The notes under the pieces are model-generated. The model did no database searches. It was given only the letters and a program-made list of their open reading frames with translations, and was not told the origin of the DNA. This document shows, piece after piece, positions 1 through 5,920 of a stretch of DNA of 13,654 bases; position 1 is the first letter of the stretch, and the number at the start of each line of letters is the position of its first letter. Origin of the DNA: an uncultured Prevotella sp. (GTDB taxonomy: Bacteria > Bacteroidota > Bacteroidia > Bacteroidales > Bacteroidaceae); contig CAKMOD010000082.1 of assembly GCA_927910885.1 (NCBI GenBank), positions 1 to 13,654 of the forward strand. The letters run 5' to 3'. The translations under genes were made by a program, and so were the position numbers.

Positions 1-43
1 CTGTTAATCAGGGGGGTCGTTGGTTCAAGCCCATCCTGGAGCG
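1..43 (+). tRNA. tRNA-Asn (GUU), 3' part only
   Basis: The window opens at the first base of the anticodon loop. CTGTTAA (1-7) is the loop, with anticodon GTT at 3-5, followed by the 3' anticodon stem TCAGG (8-12). The T-arm is GTTGG-TTCAAGC-CCATC (19-35), the acceptor 3' strand is CTGGAGC (36-42), and the discriminator is G43, as expected for tRNA-Asn. CCA is not encoded. Two oddities are visible: the variable region (13-18) is six bases instead of five because of a run of six G, and the T-stem has a U-U mismatch (20/34). The D-arm and 5' acceptor strand lie outside the window, so the fold cannot be fully tested. Confidence 0.8.
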
Positions 44-47
44 CATC

Positions 48-79
48 AAAAGGAATTACGAAAGTAATTCCTTTTTTTG
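48..79 (+). terminator. Rho-independent terminator after tRNA-Asn
   Basis: A perfect 12-bp stem, AAAAGGAATTAC (48-59) with GTAATTCCTTTT (64-75), closes a GAAA tetraloop and runs into a T-rich tract (72-84). It starts five bases after the tRNA discriminator, so it ends the tRNA transcript. Confidence 0.85.
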
Positions 80-137
80 TTTTTATACCTTTCAAGAGAC
101 TTTACCGTTAGTTCTGTAGCAAGATGTGAGAAAAAGA

Positions 138-170
138 TTAATTAGCCTAATTGGGCATATTAGGCTTAAT
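138..170. repeat. Imperfect palindrome of the TAGGCTTA/TAAGCCTA family
   Basis: TTAGCCTAAT (142-151) pairs with ATTAGGCTTAA (159-169), with one bulge, around the loop TGGGCAT. The arms and the TTGGGC core resemble the palindrome at 11988-12025 in the lacI-MFS gap, which suggests a dispersed intergenic repeat family. It lies between the tRNA terminator and the sor terminator; no gene is seen in 80-199. Confidence 0.5.
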
Positions 171-199
171 ATTATAACAGAAAGTATAGGAAGACAGAA

Positions 200-243
200 A
201 AGAAAAAGGTGTATGGTCTCCTTTTTAAGAAGACTCATACACC
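200..243 (-). terminator. Rho-independent terminator of the superoxide reductase gene
   Basis: Read on the minus strand, GGTGTATGAGTCT (243-231) pairs with AGACCATACACC (219-208), with one bulged base. The tract TTTTTCTTTTCTG follows (207-195). It lies 31 bp beyond the sor stop codon, the expected place for its terminator. Confidence 0.75.
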
Positions 244-274
244 CACTATTATATGTAAGTCTGAAAAGTTGCTC

Positions 275-643
275 TTACTTTGAGCGCCAGAGACCATGGA
301 GGTTGCAGTACTCACGTGCGTAAACCTCAGTTGCATCAGTCTTAAACTCAGCTACTGGGCGGTCTGTTGGCTCGAGATACTTGCGGAGAACCTCGTTGTT
401 GTTAGTTACCAACTCAATCCAAAGGATAGAGTGAGCCTCTGTCATTGGGTGCTCAACCTCACCAACAGTTACGCGGTAGCCACCTTCAATCTTCTCAACA
501 ACTGGTACGTGCTTCTCGGTAGCAGCATCAGTAGTATTCTCAACTACATGCTCCATACCAGCAACACCACACTCACCGCCTACTAATACTTCAACGATCT
601 GACCACTCTCTGAACACTTATATACTTCGTTTCTCTTTGCCAT
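275..643 (-). CDS. Superoxide reductase (desulfoferrodoxin/neelaredoxin family), degenerate centre I
   Basis: The 122-residue protein matches desulfoferrodoxin along its length. The C-terminal neelaredoxin domain has the full Fe(His)4Cys set of centre II: H45 in EKHVP, H65 and H71 in EHPMTEAH, and C113 and H116 in CNLHGLW. E43 and K44, next to the active site, are also kept. The family reduces superoxide to peroxide in the cytoplasm without releasing oxygen, a common defence in anaerobes. The N-terminal desulforedoxin-like domain keeps the fold signature (VYKC..SGQIVEVL), but only two of the four rubredoxin-type cysteines remain (C10 and C25; C13 is Ser and the first Cys of the CC pair is Glu). 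It therefore probably lacks centre I, like class III enzymes. The gene is monocistronic, with its own promoter and terminator. The start is supported by the conserved MAKxxEVYKC beginning and the promoter 30 bp upstream. Confidence 0.9.
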   Translation of the reverse strand: MAKRNEVYKCSESGQIVEVLVGGECGVAGMEHVVENTTDAATEKHVPVVEKIEGGYRVTVGEVEHPMTEAHSILWIELVTNNNEVLRKYLEPTDRPVAEFKTDATEVYAREYCNLHGLWRSK

Positions 644-672
644 AATAAATTATTTCTTTAATGTTATGTCTG

Positions 673-704
673 CAAAGATATATCTATTTTCCGAGAGAAA
701 CAAA
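673..704 (-). promoter_or_regulatory. Bacteroidetes-type promoter of sor
   Basis: On the minus strand a -33 element TTTG (704-701) and a -7 element TATCTTTG (680-673) match the Bacteroidetes sigma-ABfr consensus TTTG/TAnnTTTG, with 20 bp between them. Transcription should begin near 665, giving a leader of about 22 nt before the start codon at 643. It is the only promoter in the window with both elements intact. Confidence 0.8.
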
Positions 705-984
705 AGTTAGCCTTGTAAATATTACAAGTTTTACATTATTTAAGACTTTGTTTATAATAGTGATTGCTATTCAATTACATCTCTTTTTACCTTATTATCA
801 TTCAAAAAGCTTTGCCTACTCCATCCTATTCGCCTTCTTTTTCCATTGTAATGATGCCCAACACCAATGGTGTTAATGCCCAGCACCAATGGTGCGAACT
901 ATGAGCACATCATGTGCGGAGGGCCAAACACAATACAAGTCATTGTATAAATAAGCACAATATAACCTTAGCAAAGACTTATAA
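705..984. other. Intergenic stretch without a gene
   Basis: Within the 464-bp gap between sor (start at 643) and the amylase stop (1108) the supported elements are the sor promoter, the palindromic repeats at 854-917 and the amylase terminator at 981-1027. Open frames in this stretch show no ribosome-binding context or recognisable protein. Nothing else is seen in 1028-1107. Confidence 0.6.
854..917. repeat. Tandem palindromic repeats, 22-bp period, CACCAATGGTG core
   Basis: ATGCCCA starts at 854 and again at 876, so two 22-bp units lie head to tail. Each holds a near-perfect palindrome: AACACCAATGGTGTT (860-874) and GCACCAATGGTGC (883-895). Differences between units are partly compensatory (A...T in unit 1, G...C in unit 2 at the arm ends), which preserves pairing. 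A third palindrome of different core, GCACATCATGTGC, follows at 905-917. This looks like a REP-type intergenic element; no function can be assigned. Confidence 0.6.
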
Positions 985-1027
985 ATTAAAAAGTAAGCCT
1001 CCTTAATTTAATAAGAAGACTTACTTT
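981..1027 (-). terminator. Rho-independent terminator of the amylase gene
   Basis: The stem is formed by 1012-1027 and 990-1005, 16 bp with a 6-nt loop. Two positions pair only as G-U in the minus-strand transcript and are C-A mismatches on the plus strand, so the structure serves the minus strand. A U-rich tract (TTTTTAATTTAT, 992-981) follows. It lies about 80 bp past the amylase stop and ends the sus transcription unit. Confidence 0.8.
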
Positions 1028-1107
1028 CTCAATGTCACTACGCATCTAAACAAAAGAGATTACGTAAGAAAGAGTATGCTATTTTTCTTTTTATCTGGTA
1101 GCTTTTC

Positions 1108-3135
1108 TTATTTTACAACAATCTTCTTGCCTGCATGAATATAAACTCCACGCTGTGTAGGCGTGTCTGTAAGTCGCTGACCAGAGAGTGTATAGTAATA
1201 TTTATCAGCCTTACTCTGCTGAACATCAGCCTCAACTCCTTCAATGCCCGTTACCGTTTCCGTTACATTGTTGATAGTATATTTACCATTTTCCTTTGTT
1301 GATGCGACTTCAAAATAAGACGTTTTCTTCACACGTTCGATATCCACAGTCTGATTAGCACTGGCATTTGAAGCCGTACCAATACTAAACACAAAGTTCA
1401 CATAGTCATCAGCTTTTGTGAGCGTATAGTCCTTATAGAACCAAGTCTTACCATTTATAGTTGCTTTTGTAGTAACCTTATCACCCGGCCATGCCGTTGC
1501 TGTATGCGTACCGCCCCATGAATGATAATTCACGTATGTCTTCCAATTCACCTGATCAGTATTCACATAGACACGAATCGTCTCTGGTGCGAAGGGAACA
1601 GGAGCCGTAACCTGATAGCTGCGAGTGATTACCTTACCCACAACACCACCTGCCAACAATGCCACCTTCAAGGTTGTTTCACCCTCAGGGAGAGTTATCT
1701 CCGTTCCAGAAGACACCTGCGCACTACTTGCCGTTGGCTCTGTACCATCCGTTGTATAAACAAGTTTAGCTCCCGCATTAGCAGACACCGCTGTTAATTT
1801 AACCTTTAAGTTCTCTACTTCATACTGACCACTCGCCTTATCAACCCAAGGGGTCTCAGCATCATTAGTCAAATAATAAGCGTAGTGATAACCACTCAAC
1901 AATTTTGTATAACGTGAAGTAGGAACTACCAACTGGTTGGCATTAGTACCTACAACTACCAACAACTTGCCATTTGTACCCGTAACAACATTCGCATAAT
2001 AACCAGCAGAAGAGCGATAGTTCTGATAACTGCTCGTATTCGTCACACCAGCCAACTTACGAGCATCAATCATTGCCTTTATTTCCTTTGGATAAGCGAG
2101 GTAATGAGTATAGAAAACACAAGGAGTTCCAGGCATTGCCAATAAGTAAGCATTGGCTGCTAACGTATCTTTTCGGATAGGGTCTGGGGTGTAACCGCTC
2201 GTCGTCCCTCTGTCTTGAACATCATGATTTTCAACAAAGGTTACGGCATATTGCTTATAAGCACCATTATCAACATTAAGCCCCGTAGTTCTCGATTCGT
2301 TTAGCACACTCCAATTATTCTGATTGATAGCATCACGAACAGCATAGCGGAAAGCAAAGTCGAAGGCTGCACTTTTCTTACCAGTACCATCAATCCATCC
2401 CTTTACCGCATTCGCATTGCCGTCCCAATACTCACCTACAGAATAAGTAACGTTAGCCGCTGTATTATAATTACCAACATGAGAAGCGGCAAATCCCTTC
2501 ACCATATCATAACGGAAGCCAGCATATCCAAGGTCGTTAAGCAAATAGTTTTCGTATGCCTTAACTATGTTCTGAACGTTCGTACTCTTATGATCAAGGT
2601 CACGCATACCGCCCCAACCTTCTCCATCGTCATTGTTCTGACTAAGTTGCGTGCCCGTTCTTCGTGCTTCTGTAGCAGCCGCTCCACCGTCATCATCAGC
2701 ACAAACATCCGTAGAAAGGTTTTGATAAGTTACTCCCTTATACGTTTCTGCAGGGAAACCAAACCATCCATTATTCGTTCCATGATGATTGATAACCACA
2801 TCGGCAATCGTACCAATCTGCTTGTTCTTAAAGGTAGTAATCATACTCCTTAAATCCGCCTCCGTACCGAACGATGAGTTCTGATTGAAGTAATAGAGCG
2901 GATCATAGCCCATCGACTTCGTTGCGGCAGCCTTACCACTCTGTGGAACCCATACAAGATCGAAATAACCAGAGAAGTCATTAGCTTTCTTCTCCAGCAC
3001 TGTCCACTGCGAATCATCAAATGAATCCCAATAAAAACCTTGTAGCATTACGCCACCATAACCAGCAGGCCAACCCTGTGCCATCGTGCAAAGGGAGAGT
3101 CCTAAGGCATACAAAAATGCGAGTTTACGTTTCAT
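1108..3135 (-). CDS. Secreted GH13 alpha-amylase with CBM26-type starch-binding domain (SusG role)
   Basis: This 675-residue endo-amylase should hydrolyse internal alpha-1,4 bonds of starch. A type I signal peptide (1-19, cleavage after TMA) precedes the (beta/alpha)8 barrel starting at GVMLQGFYWD. The four GH13 regions are clear: DVVINH (112-117), GFRYD with nucleophile D210, VGE with acid/base E235, and FVENHD (300-305) with D305. A chitobiase-C/Fn3-like segment follows (about 459-509, YTTDGTEPT), then a CBM26-type domain (about 519-612; VNYHSWGG, TAWPGDK). The tail (647-675, YYTLSGQR...GVYIHAGKKIVVK) resembles C-terminal regions of many Prevotella secreted proteins, some of which use type IX secretion. 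Unlike Bacteroides SusG there is no lipobox: C16 sits in LSLC. It is the last gene of the sus cluster but has its own operator and -7 box and is insulated by the susF terminator. The start is fixed by the signal peptide. The subfamily is not assigned. Confidence 0.93.
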   Translation of the reverse strand: MKRKLAFLYALGLSLCTMAQGWPAGYGGVMLQGFYWDSFDDSQWTVLEKKANDFSGYFDLVWVPQSGKAAATKSMGYDPLYYFNQNSSFGTEADLRSMITTFKNKQIGTIADVVINHHGTNNGWFGFPAETYKGVTYQNLSTDVCADDDGGAAATEARRTGTQLSQNNDDGEGWGGMRDLDHKSTNVQNIVKAYENYLLNDLGYAGFRYDMVKGFAASHVGNYNTAANVTYSVGEYWDGNANAVKGWIDGTGKKSAAFDFAFRYAVRDAINQNNWSVLNESRTTGLNVDNGAYKQYAVTFVENHDVQDRGTTSGYTPDPIRKDTLAANAYLLAMPGTPCVFYTHYLAYPKEIKAMIDARKLAGVTNTSSYQNYRSSAGYYANVVTGTNGKLLVVVGTNANQLVVPTSRYTKLLSGYHYAYYLTNDAETPWVDKASGQYEVENLKVKLTAVSANAGAKLVYTTDGTEPTASSAQVSSGTEITLPEGETTLKVALLAGGVVGKVITRSYQVTAPVPFAPETIRVYVNTDQVNWKTYVNYHSWGGTHTATAWPGDKVTTKATINGKTWFYKDYTLTKADDYVNFVFSIGTASNASANQTVDIERVKKTSYFEVASTKENGKYTINNVTETVTGIEGVEADVQQSKADKYYYTLSGQRLTDTPTQRGVYIHAGKKIVVK

Positions 3136-3172
3136 ATAGATTTCTTTTTTAGTCTTTTACAGTCTATGCGTA

Positions 3173-3180
3173 CAAAGATA
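3173..3180 (-). promoter_or_regulatory. -7 box of the amylase promoter, without a -33 element at normal spacing
   Basis: TATCTTTG on the minus strand (3180-3173) is a perfect TAnnTTTG box, 37 bp before the amylase start codon. At the 19-21 bp spacing expected for the -33 element no TTTG is present; the nearest useful one (3208-3205) is 24 bp away. The box is identical to that of susC and is separated from the operator at 3235-3248 by exactly 54 bp. Confidence 0.7.
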
Positions 3181-3234
3181 CCAATTAAACAAACACAAGA
3201 CTTACAAACAGTTGCGTACCTTCTTATTTTATAA

Positions 3235-3248
3235 TGCAATCGTTTGCA
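3235..3248. promoter_or_regulatory. LacI-type operator upstream of the amylase gene
   Basis: TGCAATCGTTTGCA is a near-palindrome with the central CG typical of LacI-family operators. It is the exact reverse complement of the copy at 10794-10807 beside the lacI gene. The shared 14-mer, in the only two regulated intergenic spaces of the cluster, makes the neighbouring LacI protein the likely binder. Confidence 0.8.
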
Positions 3249-3309
3249 CTTTTCCAGAACAAAGAGTTAAGCCCCTGATATACAACTTTTCTCTCCTCAA
3301 AAGCAATCA

Positions 3310-3348
3310 AAAAGAAAGAGTGTACCAACATCATGTCGGCACACTCTT
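3310..3348 (-). terminator. Rho-independent terminator after the susF-like gene
   Basis: On the minus strand AAGAGTGTGCC (3348-3338) pairs with GGTACACTCTT (3326-3316), with one G-U pair. The stem continues inward (CCGACA with TGTTGG) to a very small loop. TTCTTTTTG follows (3317-3309). It starts 25 bp after the susF-like stop codon and separates the upstream operon from the amylase unit. Confidence 0.75.
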
Positions 3349-3372
3349 ATCATTTTACCTAAATTCAAGTAA

Positions 3373-4380
3373 TTAAGGAGCTATCTCCATTGTGCAATAA
3401 GACTTCGTATCACACAAGAGATAGAACTTAATATTGTACTTACCAGCTGCAACATTGATGTTACCACCCTTGAAAGTAATATTAGTCAATGAGCCACCCC
3501 AGTCTAACACCCAATCATTGTTAGCACGGAACTTCATCTCACCTGCTGTCAGTGTGATGCCCTTAATCTCCCAACACTTCTCTGTAGCATTGTAGGTCAT
3601 TGCCTGATCGCTGCTCCAGCCACCTGCTGTTGCAGAACCAATAATACCAATGCGATTGATAGCTGTGTAGGTCAATGCCTGTGATGTGAGGTCAATATCC
3701 ACCTTATAGAAGCCTGCTGGTTCAGTCAACACGATATTACTACCCTTCTCTACGAGACCAGTACCATAGTCAGTACCATTCCAGTCCTGCTGAGTTGCAA
3801 ACTTAAAGCCATTCTGGTTGAGATACATAAAGCCAGTATACTTACCATCAGCAGCTGCGCTATAAAGCGGATTGCTGAATGACCAGCCATTAGCATCGCC
3901 TGACATATAAAGATACTGAGTGAAAGCTGGTGCAACACAAGTCACATTTGCAGTCACACTCTGTGAAAGACTAAAACCCTCACCACGGAGCAACTTTACT
4001 TTATCTGTCACTGTAACAGGCACCTGATGCTGGTCACCATTCTTACCATAGAGGCTCTCTACGGCAGAAACGAGCTCTGTACTCTTAACCTTACCGCTCT
4101 TACTTGCGTTGAGCGTAGCTGTCTTGTTGTTATAAGAAAGTACTGCTGTCAACGTCTGAGAAACAACAGAATCTGTTGATACCACCTTTGGAACAAACAG
4201 CTGAACAGAGTCTGCTGTCTCTGTATTGAAGTTGATAGCAGCTGCTTGACTTACAGTAAAGGTAACCGTACTGGCTGTTTCTGCGCTGTTACTCTGTGGA
4301 GCAGACCATGCTTCATATTCATCGCTACCGCAAGAAGCAAGGAGCAATGCGGCACTTGCCATGATTAATAATTTCTTCAT
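3373..4380 (-). CDS. SusF/SusE-family outer-membrane starch-binding lipoprotein
   Basis: A 335-residue lipoprotein. The signal peptide ends in the lipobox LLASC (C17), followed by GSDEYE, an acidic stretch like the Bacteroidetes surface-export signal, so it is probably displayed outside. Residues about 20-150 form a beta-rich SusE/F-type N-terminal region. Two tandem starch-binding modules follow: about 156-240 (YLYMSGDANGWSF) and about 243-335 (IGIIGSATAGGWSSD, ANNDWVLDWGG), with aromatic residues able to stack on glucose. Known relatives bind starch at the cell surface and are not enzymes. Two modules rather than the three of Bacteroides SusF make it shorter than that protein; the label follows its position, fourth after susC. 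An in-frame ATG at 4452 would add 24 residues before the signal peptide and was rejected. AGAAG lies 8 bp upstream of the chosen start. Confidence 0.87.
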   Translation of the reverse strand: MKKLLIMASAALLLASCGSDEYEAWSAPQSNSAETASTVTFTVSQAAAINFNTETADSVQLFVPKVVSTDSVVSQTLTAVLSYNNKTATLNASKSGKVKSTELVSAVESLYGKNGDQHQVPVTVTDKVKLLRGEGFSLSQSVTANVTCVAPAFTQYLYMSGDANGWSFSNPLYSAAADGKYTGFMYLNQNGFKFATQQDWNGTDYGTGLVEKGSNIVLTEPAGFYKVDIDLTSQALTYTAINRIGIIGSATAGGWSSDQAMTYNATEKCWEIKGITLTAGEMKFRANNDWVLDWGGSLTNITFKGGNINVAAGKYNIKFYLLCDTKSYCTMEIAP

Positions 4381-4400
4381 TTCGATTCTTCTTGTTATGT

Positions 4401-4449
4401 GATAAGGGTGTGCCATGTTAGTTATGCCTGCTGACACACCCCCTATTAT
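4401..4449 (-). other. Hairpin in the susE-susF intercistronic gap
   Basis: GGGTGTG (4406-4412) pairs with CACACCC (4435-4441), and the outer GATAA/TTATC bases (4401-4405 and 4445-4449) extend the imperfect arms. No U-tract follows on the minus strand, so it is not a convincing terminator. It fills most of the 82-bp gap and may be an mRNA-processing or stability hairpin. That role is inference. Confidence 0.45.
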
Positions 4450-4462
4450 CATCTTTAATAAA

Positions 4463-5641
4463 TTACTGCTTTACGAAAGAATACTGACCAGTGATATCAT
4501 TGAAGTAAACAATGTAAGTACCCTTACCATTGCGAACATTCTTACCACCCTTCGTTGCAACACCGTATGGGAATGCTTCAGAACCCCAGTTTGCATCCCA
4601 AGCACCGTTGGCAGCAAACTTACAGCCCTCACCATCAGCACCAGTAGACTTCTCATTGAAGGTTACAGTAGCCTTCCAGTCGTGGTTCTCAACAACAGAA
4701 GTCTGTGCTGTCAATGGTGTTCCTGCAGGACTCCAACCGTCATGCTTGCCTGGCAGACCCATAGAGTTGTAAACAGTAGGTGCAGCACCAGTGTACTTCT
4801 CTATCTTCAGCTTCGTATTCTTGGTATCAAAAGTAATCGTATAATAGCCTGCTGTTGGCACCTTAATATCTGTTGATCCACCATCGTTATATTTGAAGTC
4901 GCCAAAGTTTGAACCCTGTCCAACCTGACCATCATCCCAACTTGCAGGATTCTTCTTCAGTTTAAAGCCTGCTGTTGACAAATAACCAGTCCAAGAGATA
5001 ACACCCTTACCAGTCTTCTTGTCATACTCCTGACCTTCCATTGGCAATAATGGTACAACCTGACTATTACCCCAAGAGCCGTCACCGAACGAACCACCGA
5101 CGAGATACCAAGTCTCAACAGGAGCGTCAGAAAGCTCAACATAATAAGGAGCAACACTCATCTTTACAGGGTTAGAGTAGATTGTATCACCATTTACCAA
5201 TGAGTAAACACGTGCGTAGAGTTCCTGTGTTGCAGGAACAGTTGTTTCCTCATAACGCTCCATCTTCTGAATAGCGGTAGCGAGTTCGGCTGCTGAAACA
5301 GAAGTAGAAGCAGTACCTGTTGGCGAACCAACAGCAGCATAGTTACCACGCTCAGCATCCATATCAACAACAGCATCAACAGACTTTGTCCAAGTGTTGG
5401 TTGTTGAGAACTGCATACCATATTCAGCAGCTACAGGGAAACCATATTCAGGCTGCGACCATGTGAAGTTCAGACCCTCAGCAACCTTCAAATCTATTGT
5501 TTGTGCAGCGTAAGCTGGTGTGTTCAGAACGAATGTCTTTGGTGACTGAAGAACTGGATTATTGTCCAAGTCCTTGTCGCAAGCAGAGAACAATGCCACA
5601 CCTGCACACAACAGTAACGATGACTTAATGATTGATTTCAT
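4463..5641 (-). CDS. SusE-like outer-membrane starch-binding lipoprotein
   Basis: A 392-residue lipoprotein. The signal peptide ends LFSAC (C21), followed by DKDLD, an acidic surface-export-like signal. The N-terminal domain (about 30-170) matches SusE family starts: SPKTFVLNTPAYAAQTIDLK followed by LNFTWSQPEYG. Two binding modules follow: about 177-283 (WYLVGGSFGDGSWGN, NPASWDDGQVG) and about 287-392 (YNSMGLPGKHDGWSP, ANGAWDANWGS). Relatives hold starch or maltodextrins near SusCD at the cell surface without cutting them. The gene follows susD after an unusually long 279-bp gap that contains a four-copy repeat, and precedes the susF-like gene by 82 bp. No -7 box was recognised just upstream, so it is probably transcribed from the susC promoter. 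Confidence 0.88.
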   Translation of the reverse strand: MKSIIKSSLLLCAGVALFSACDKDLDNNPVLQSPKTFVLNTPAYAAQTIDLKVAEGLNFTWSQPEYGFPVAAEYGMQFSTTNTWTKSVDAVVDMDAERGNYAAVGSPTGTASTSVSAAELATAIQKMERYEETTVPATQELYARVYSLVNGDTIYSNPVKMSVAPYYVELSDAPVETWYLVGGSFGDGSWGNSQVVPLLPMEGQEYDKKTGKGVISWTGYLSTAGFKLKKNPASWDDGQVGQGSNFGDFKYNDGGSTDIKVPTAGYYTITFDTKNTKLKIEKYTGAAPTVYNSMGLPGKHDGWSPAGTPLTAQTSVVENHDWKATVTFNEKSTGADGEGCKFAANGAWDANWGSEAFPYGVATKGGKNVRNGKGTYIVYFNDITGQYSFVKQ

Positions 5642-5757
5642 ATTGATTATTCTTTAATCGTTTTCTTTCTATTATTCAATAGTATGTCTTTTCAATGCCT
5701 TTTAAGTCCCAAGAGCCTCCTATCAAACAATGATATGGGGCATATTAGAGTCTTGTC

Positions 5758-5853
5758 GGCGAATTCTTTTCATGAAAAGAAATAATTATTTTCACGAGGA
5801 GAAATATTTATTTTCATGAAGAAAAACATTTATTTTCATGAAAAGAATTTGCC
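5758..5853. repeat. Four-copy 22-bp repeat between susD and susE, bounded by an inverted repeat
   Basis: Units beginning TTTTCA(T/C)GA start at 5767, 5789, 5811 and 5833, an exact 22-bp period; the fourth diverges at its 3' end. The outer 21 bp (5758-5778 and 5833-5853) are reverse complements with one mismatch (GGCGAATTC against GGCAAATTC), so the whole array can fold into one large hairpin. A related array lies at 13603-13654. It sits between the stop of susD and the start of susE, where it could affect mRNA stability or readthrough. Confidence 0.7.
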
Positions 5854-5920
5854 AATGATGATTTCCGAGAGATTCAATCACGGTTTTCATCAGACTTTTC
5901 AGGCATTGACAACACCTTAA

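Noticed and set aside
126..323. Short plus-strand open frame, 65 codons
   Set aside because: It runs through the sor terminator hairpin and into the antisense of the sor gene. The protein is basic and of low complexity, without family resemblance.
661..876. Plus-strand open frame of 71 codons in the sor-amylase gap
   Set aside because: It crosses the sor promoter and the palindromic repeats, has no ribosome-binding context and encodes AT-driven F/L/Y-rich sequence.
3088..3135. Lipobox in the amylase signal peptide (C16)
   Set aside because: The residue before the Cys is Leu (LSLC), not Gly, Ala or Ser, and a normal signal peptidase I site (TMA) follows three residues later.
4381..4452. In-frame upstream ATG at 4452 for the susF-like gene
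   Set aside because: It would place 24 non-signal residues before an obvious lipoprotein signal peptide (MKKLLIMASAALLLASC) and run through the intercistronic hairpin. The ATG at 4380 has an AGAAG motif nearby.
5767..5853. CRISPR array
   Set aside because: Units abut with no unique spacers of constant length, the period is only 22 bp, and no cas gene is near. It is a tandem repeat.
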